A stretch of DNA of 11,260 nucleotides from Bacteroidota bacterium (GTDB taxonomy: Bacteria; Bacteroidota; Bacteroidia; Flavobacteriales; Schleiferiaceae). The first letter of the stretch is position 1. Each line of letters opens with the position of its first letter. Below, one piece after another: positions 7,243 to 11,260 of the stretch. A model generated the notes under the pieces. That model saw only the letters and a list, made by a program, of their open reading frames with translations. It was not told the DNA's origin and did not search any database. The stretch is taken from NCBI GenBank assembly GCA_003023665.1, contig PXYR01000033.1:1-11260 (forward strand), written 5' to 3'. A program made the translations under genes and the position numbers.

Positions 7243-8652
7243 TTAGGCTTGTGTCTCTTTTCTTTTATCTAATTCCGCTCTGACTTCTTTTGCATAGTTT
7301 TCATCTACCCTATAATTCCACATGACAGCAATGGCTATAAGCGTACAAAGAATGGGTAATCCAGAGAATACCAAGCGAAGACCATTTACAGCGCCCTCAG
7401 GTTGCACCTCAGCACCGCTCTGATAGTTCACTAAAGTCAGAATTAATCCACTCAGGGCTCCTGCAAAGGCAAATCCTAGTTTTACCATCCACCAGTAAAT
7501 TGCCCCAAAGACGCCCTCTCTGCGCTTACCTGTATTTAATTCATCTATGTCTAAAACATCAGAAGTCATTGACATCATAATCGTAAACAAACCTCCTATT
7601 CCAAAGGAGTGAAACGGAAGTGCAAATAAAAACATATATGGCTTACCAGGAATCATTAAAAACCATAAAAGTGTATAGCCTAAAATAGATATGGCTTGAG
7701 ATAAAATAAACGCACGCTTTTTACCCATTGTTTTCGCCATCTTAGCCACAATTGGAATCACTATAAACGTGGTAACCAATGCGCCTACGGATCCAAATAG
7801 AGTGGGCCACACGCCGGGAGCTGCTCCGTTAAATAGGTGCGAGCGAATAACGAAATAGGTAAAACTGGCAACCGTATTGAAGCCGTTAAAAATGAGGAAG
7901 GTAGCAATACACAACTTTCTAAACGGTCGGGATGAAAATGCTTCAACAAAGTTCTTTGCTATCTTCTTTAAGCTTCCAAAAATGCCGCTAAAATTTAAAG
8001 GCTCATAGTCTTTTCTTCCAACTGTACTTTCTCCTTTTATAAATGCGGCAGGTGCAATGGCACATAGGGTGAATACTACCGCAACCCAAACGGATAAGGA
8101 ACGTGTGGCCTCATCAGCAGTTGAAAACCATTCAGGATCATACATGATTACCCAAAACCAAGGAGCAATTACCCATGCCCATTGACCAATCCATTGCGAA
8201 ATAGCCATAACATTGGTACGCTCATGGTAGTCGTCACTCATTTCATAACCCATACTTACGTAGGGTACACCAAAAATGGTAAGTCCCAAATAGAATACAA
8301 AAGACCATATCATAACATGAGTGAAATTGTGAAGAACACTGTCTTCACGATACAATTGCCAAAGCATAGCAAAAGCGAACCCCATCAGTATGGCTCCCCA
8401 AAATACATATTGCCTGCGGCGACCCCACTTAGAGCGAGTATTGTCAGAAATAAAACCCATAATTGGATCTAGAATGGAATCAAAGGCACGCGGCGCAAAG
8501 AAAATTACACCCCACATCCAGCCAGGGAAACCTAAATCCTGCACAAGAACTACCATGAATATGCTCATTGCCGCAGGGAACATTTGATTCGCGAGCATCC
8601 CAATACCAAAAGCAATTTTTTGTCCCATAGGAACTTTAGAAACGGTCCCCAT
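7243..8652 (-). CDS. GPH-family sugar:cation symporter (MFS superfamily)
   Basis: 469 residues, the usual size for the glycoside-pentoside-hexuronide:cation symporters (MelB, XynB and relatives), with about 12 hydrophobic segments in two halves joined by a hydrophilic stretch near 205-245. The family signature is visible at 58-81: FDSILDPIMGF followed by SDNTRSKWGRRRQ. A second typical segment is SDVLDIDELNTGKRREG (364-380), before transmembrane helix 11. These inner-membrane carriers couple sugar uptake to Na+ or H+. The genes on both sides encode beta-glucan hydrolases, so gluco-oligosaccharides are the likely cargo (inference). Its ATG overlaps the GH30 stop codon by one base (TAATG), pointing to translational coupling. 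The C-terminus is a short charged cytoplasmic tail. Confidence 0.94.
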   Translation of the reverse strand: MGTVSKVPMGQKIAFGIGMLANQMFPAAMSIFMVVLVQDLGFPGWMWGVIFFAPRAFDSILDPIMGFISDNTRSKWGRRRQYVFWGAILMGFAFAMLWQLYREDSVLHNFTHVMIWSFVFYLGLTIFGVPYVSMGYEMSDDYHERTNVMAISQWIGQWAWVIAPWFWVIMYDPEWFSTADEATRSLSVWVAVVFTLCAIAPAAFIKGESTVGRKDYEPLNFSGIFGSLKKIAKNFVEAFSSRPFRKLCIATFLIFNGFNTVASFTYFVIRSHLFNGAAPGVWPTLFGSVGALVTTFIVIPIVAKMAKTMGKKRAFILSQAISILGYTLLWFLMIPGKPYMFLFALPFHSFGIGGLFTIMMSMTSDVLDIDELNTGKRREGVFGAIYWWMVKLGFAFAGALSGLILTLVNYQSGAEVQPEGAVNGLRLVFSGLPILCTLIAIAVMWNYRVDENYAKEVRAELDKRKETQA

Positions 8653-8654
8653 TA
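8650..8654 (-). other. Stop/start overlap TAATG between GH30 and symporter
   Basis: The TAA of the GH30 gene and the ATG of the symporter gene share one base. This ties translation of the inner-membrane carrier to that of the lipid-anchored enzyme and supports one transcript. Confidence 0.7.
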
Positions 8655-10145
8655 TTCTGACTCACTTTGAATGAATATCGTCTGCAATGCCTGCGCCTCA
8701 ATAGCAATTGAGGCGATTTGACCATCAAGTTCCAAATCAAAACTTCTAGCTTCTTCTCCTTCGTTGAAAACAACAACGGCAACAGAACCGTCTGTGTTTT
8801 TGGCTGCCGTAACCATCAAGTTATCGTCTGTTTTGGACACCTCAACAACCTTAGCTTCTGGACGAATAAATTTGCTGAAGTGCTGAAGCACATAGAACAT
8901 AGGTGTATAGTAGACTTCATCATTATCTACATCCACAATTACTGGTGCAACACACCAATTTTTAGCCCAATTTGGACCTCCTTGACGGTCAAGGACCATA
9001 TTCCAATCTACCCAGCCTTGAACCCAGTGGTTTAAACAACCAATAATATCTCGAGCATAGCGATTGACCGGAGCATATTTTGGATGCAGGTACCTATTTT
9101 CTTCTTCGCGCCAATAATAGCCCCAATCTGTAGCTTCCTTCTGCCAATACCATTTATCATTTTTCCACTCAGGTACTTGATTGTCCACACAGGCTTCTGT
9201 TTGCAATAGAAGCATTTCCGGTGCTGCATGGTAGGCATAGTCTAATTCATCTGGAAAGTAATCGTAAGTGCTTTCATACCAATGAAGTGCCATGCCACTG
9301 TAATACTTTTTTGAGGCCTCATCCTTGTACATAACATCCGCCCATTCTTGAACGCCTTGTCTGTTTTGATCATAGCCTAAGATGATTAAATCACCCTTAC
9401 CGTCTGCTTCTAAACGAGGACCCAAATGTTGATTAACAAAACGAGTCATTTCTTCCGGGGTAAAGTGCATACTTTCCCAATTTCCCCCGTTTCCGTGAGG
9501 CTCATTCTCCACCGTAAATCCCCAAATATCTATTCCTTCCTCTGCATAAGCAGAAGCATACTTACTAAAGAATAAGGCCCACGTATCATAGTATTCTTCT
9601 TTCAATTTACCGGCACGCCAATCGTTATTGTCCTTCATCCAAGGCGCTGCAGACCATGGCGAAGCAAATAGTTTAAACCCATCTTCACTTATTGCAAGTG
9701 CATCTTTAATCATTGGAATAAGATCGTCGCGGTCTTCCTCAATATTAAAATGCTCTAGATTGACATCTCCTTCTACAGGGGAATATGAATAATTACTTAC
9801 AGAGAAATCACAAGAGTTCATGTGCGTTCTAGTAAGTGAATAATTCGCGCCCGATTTGGCGAAGTATGCCTTAATCACGGATAAACGATTCTCCGGGCTC
9901 AGCTTATTTAAATTGTAGGCAGAGGATTCGGTAAATGCACCACCAAAGCCAACAATACTTTGACGCTCAGACTCAAGATTTACTGAAATTTTTGAGTGAT
10001 TTTCAGAGGCGCTAAAATTACTAACCTCCTCTAAATTCTTACCTGATGCAGATGTTTCAAAGACTTTAAACTCCATGTTGTTTCTTTCCCCGCAGGCCAT
10101 CAATACGAAGCCCGCTATTACCGTGATTAATGTTCTATAATTCAT
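8652..10145 (-). CDS. GH30 family glucanase lipoprotein (probable beta-1,6-glucanase)
   Basis: 497 residues. The signal peptide has a lipobox LMAC with Cys18. The catalytic TIM barrel begins near residue 60 (IVGFGGAFTESSAYNL, 64-79, is typical of GH30), carries the acid/base Glu215 in GFTVENEPHG (209-218) and the nucleophile Glu317 in LLLQTEACVD (312-321). A C-terminal beta-sandwich (about 425-495, from KFIRPEAKVVEVS) completes the GH30 architecture. Relatives cut beta-1,6-glucosidic bonds; a GH30 enzyme of marine Formosa removes the beta-1,6 branches of laminarin. That activity is expected here, but glucosylceramidase-like or other beta-glycosidase activity cannot be excluded. It is anchored to a membrane, probably facing the periplasm: residues after Cys18 (GERNN) do not form a clear surface-export signal. 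It lies 6 nt after the clan GH-A gene. Confidence 0.95.
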   Translation of the reverse strand: MNYRTLITVIAGFVLMACGERNNMEFKVFETSASGKNLEEVSNFSASENHSKISVNLESERQSIVGFGGAFTESSAYNLNKLSPENRLSVIKAYFAKSGANYSLTRTHMNSCDFSVSNYSYSPVEGDVNLEHFNIEEDRDDLIPMIKDALAISEDGFKLFASPWSAAPWMKDNNDWRAGKLKEEYYDTWALFFSKYASAYAEEGIDIWGFTVENEPHGNGGNWESMHFTPEEMTRFVNQHLGPRLEADGKGDLIILGYDQNRQGVQEWADVMYKDEASKKYYSGMALHWYESTYDYFPDELDYAYHAAPEMLLLQTEACVDNQVPEWKNDKWYWQKEATDWGYYWREEENRYLHPKYAPVNRYARDIIGCLNHWVQGWVDWNMVLDRQGGPNWAKNWCVAPVIVDVDNDEVYYTPMFYVLQHFSKFIRPEAKVVEVSKTDDNLMVTAAKNTDGSVAVVVFNEGEEARSFDLELDGQIASIAIEAQALQTIFIQSESE

Positions 10146-10151
10146 TAGAAA

Positions 10152-11123
10152 TTATTTAAATCGAGCTTTGACGGTGTCAAATGCCTTTTTTTTAGTTCTA
10201 TCAATATTTACGATGCCCCAGTATTCTTCATTTGGAGAACCATCGTAAGGCACGCCACTGCTGTTTGGCGCCCAGCCGCCTACATCTTGTATTTCTGGAT
10301 TACCGGCTTTCCACCAACCGTCTGTAAAGGAGAACAGTGTCATGCCTTCAAATTCCTCTCTGAGCGGCAACAGCTCATCAATTATGTGACCTAAAGCAAT
10401 CGCCTGAGCATGCTCGTTCACCCCCTTATCCAAACTATCTATGGCGATTGTCATATAACTATCGGAACCTAATTCTGCGAAGTAAAATGGCTTTTCGCTG
10501 ATCTTTCTCCAATCCGTAATAAAGGAGGCAGGCGCATCCCATCGATACACGTTAAAACCCCATATATCCAACTTTCGGCCATGATAAAGAGCTAAGGAAT
10601 CAGGTAATTCACCGTGAGCGCTACTCACTAGGTGTGTGCTATCAATACCATGGATCGCATCTACGGCAGACTCTAAGGAATTGTACCAATTGGCCAAATC
10701 ACCCCCGAACCATTCTGGGTGATAATTGTACTCATTGCCCAACTCCCACAGATACATTGCTGGATGGTCCTTGTACTTTTTTACGTAATCCAAATAGGTT
10801 CCGGAAACAATATCATTGACTGAATCTTGATTGTAGCCAAAACCGGTAATTATCTTCATTCCCCGATCGGCGATTTTATCCAAAACTTTTTCATCTTGGA
10901 TAGGCATGTAAACGCGAATTACTGAGATGCCAGCTTCCTGCATCAAGTCAAGGTCTTCATCAATAAATTCCCAGCTGCGCTGTGAACTGCCAACATTCAC
11001 TGGATGATAGCAGATGGCTTTGAAGTATTCATCGTCTTTGGGCTCAACAACAAGCTGCGTGTCTGTACTTTGACAAGACATAAGAATCATCACTCCAAAA
11101 AGAATCATACTTTTTTTCATCAT
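10152..11123 (-). CDS. Clan GH-A glycoside hydrolase lipoprotein (GH5/GH2/GH72-like barrel)
   Basis: 323 residues starting at ATG 11123; the frame also has a TTG one codon earlier (11126), which is less likely, and a second ATG at 11120. The signal peptide ends in lipobox LMSC (Cys17). The rest is a single TIM barrel: ISVIRVYMPIQD (66-77) on strand 2-3, acid/base Glu131 in LWELGNEYNYHPEW (125-138), DIWGFNVYRWD (186-196), nucleophile Glu217 in KPFYFAELGSD (211-221), and FSFTDGWWKAG (264-274) near strand 8. The placing of the two Glu residues at the ends of strands 4 and 7 is standard for retaining clan GH-A enzymes. Family is uncertain: the GNEY, GFNVYRW and FYFAELG combination recalls GH72 transglucosylases as well as GH2 and GH5 barrels. 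Next to GH30 and GH17 it probably acts on beta-glucan. The ATG overlaps the stop of the upstream gene (TGATG). Confidence 0.87.
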   Translation of the reverse strand: MMKKSMILFGVMILMSCQSTDTQLVVEPKDDEYFKAICYHPVNVGSSQRSWEFIDEDLDLMQEAGISVIRVYMPIQDEKVLDKIADRGMKIITGFGYNQDSVNDIVSGTYLDYVKKYKDHPAMYLWELGNEYNYHPEWFGGDLANWYNSLESAVDAIHGIDSTHLVSSAHGELPDSLALYHGRKLDIWGFNVYRWDAPASFITDWRKISEKPFYFAELGSDSYMTIAIDSLDKGVNEHAQAIALGHIIDELLPLREEFEGMTLFSFTDGWWKAGNPEIQDVGGWAPNSSGVPYDGSPNEEYWGIVNIDRTKKKAFDTVKARFK

Positions 11124-11125
11124 CA
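11121..11125 (-). other. Stop/start overlap TGATG
   Basis: The TGA of the partial upstream gene and the ATG of the clan GH-A glycosidase share one base. No purine-rich ribosome site of classical strength precedes it, so re-initiation after termination is a plausible way to translate the second gene. This junction also decides the start choice for the glycosidase gene over the TTG at 11126. Confidence 0.55.
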
Positions 11126-11260
11126 ACGCCTTCTTTTTGGTGCACTCACCGTCTGTAATAGTAATACTGAATCTCCCTCAAATGACTTGGTTATTTCCAC
11201 CCCACCACGAGTCAATCCTTCAAATGCGCCCGAATCCACCAAGTCCCAAAGCGCATATTT
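11123..11260 (-). CDS. 3' end of an unidentified gene (partial)
   Basis: The last 45 codons of a frame that enters from the right edge and stops with TGA at 11125-11123. The visible C-terminus starts KYALWDLVDSGAF, includes GGVEITKSFEGDSVLLLQ, and ends in the basic tail APKRRR. It is too short to assign to a family. The evidence that it is coding: an open frame up to the window edge, plausible residue composition with alternating beta-type residues near the end, and a stop that overlaps the next ATG by 1 nt, the same junction style used elsewhere in this cluster. It is therefore probably another member of the same glucan operon. Confidence 0.65.
   Translation of the reverse strand, partial: KYALWDLVDSGAFEGLTRGGVEITKSFEGDSVLLLQTVSAPKRRR

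Larger units (their letters stand above)
2424..11260 (-). other. Probable polycistronic unit (one or two transcripts)
   Basis: All nine minus-strand genes (one partial) are separated by at most 40 nt, and several overlap. The upper part, from the partial gene to the 446-residue lipoprotein, is a glucan-use module. The lower part is era, der and the cupin gene. The only place with room for a terminator or new promoter is 4975-5014, where no convincing hairpin is seen. Whether the two parts are joined cannot be decided from sequence alone. Confidence 0.55.

Noticed and set aside
8182..8587. Plus-strand open frames opposite the symporter gene
   Set aside because: They are shadows of the conserved GPH carrier; composition is not protein-like.

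Overview
The window looks like chromosomal DNA of a member of the Bacteroidota, most likely a marine or aquatic member of the Flavobacteriia. Signs of this are the moderately low GC, AT-rich start regions without Shine-Dalgarno motifs, many predicted lipoproteins, a neighbouring era-der pair, and GH17 and GH30 glucanase genes beside a sugar symporter gene. The genus cannot be read from the sequence. I see no rRNA, tRNA, CRISPR array, insertion sequence or phage gene. Coding density is very high: the longest gap between genes is 40 nt.

Layout: one plus-strand gene (12-2423) encodes a large lipoprotein with a probable C-terminal beta-propeller. Everything else lies on the minus strand and ends exactly where that gene ends (2423/2424). 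Read in the minus direction from 11260, the genes are: the 3' end of an unidentified gene (45 codons); a clan GH-A glycosidase lipoprotein; a GH30 lipoprotein; a GPH-family sugar:cation symporter; a GH17 glucanase without a signal peptide; a lipoprotein of no recognised family with (alpha/alpha)-barrel-like motifs; then era, der and a small secreted cupin protein. The junctions are tight, with 1-nt stop/start overlaps at three of them, gaps of 2, 6, 22 and 40 nt, and one 20-nt overlap. The whole strand could therefore be one transcript, or two with a weak candidate promoter in front of era.

How the genes work together (inference): the upper five complete genes form a compact beta-glucan utilisation module, and laminarin (beta-1,3-glucan with beta-1,6 branches) is the best guess at substrate. 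Lipid-anchored GH30 and the GH-A enzyme would trim branches or chain ends outside the inner membrane. The symporter would import oligosaccharides, and the GH17 enzyme would cut them in the cytoplasm. The fifth member, the 446-residue lipoprotein, is the most interesting unknown: it may be a further glycan-active enzyme. No SusC/SusD pair is present here; it could lie beyond position 11260 or elsewhere. The lower part (era, der, cupin) is housekeeping: ribosome-assembly GTPases with a small exported protein behind them.
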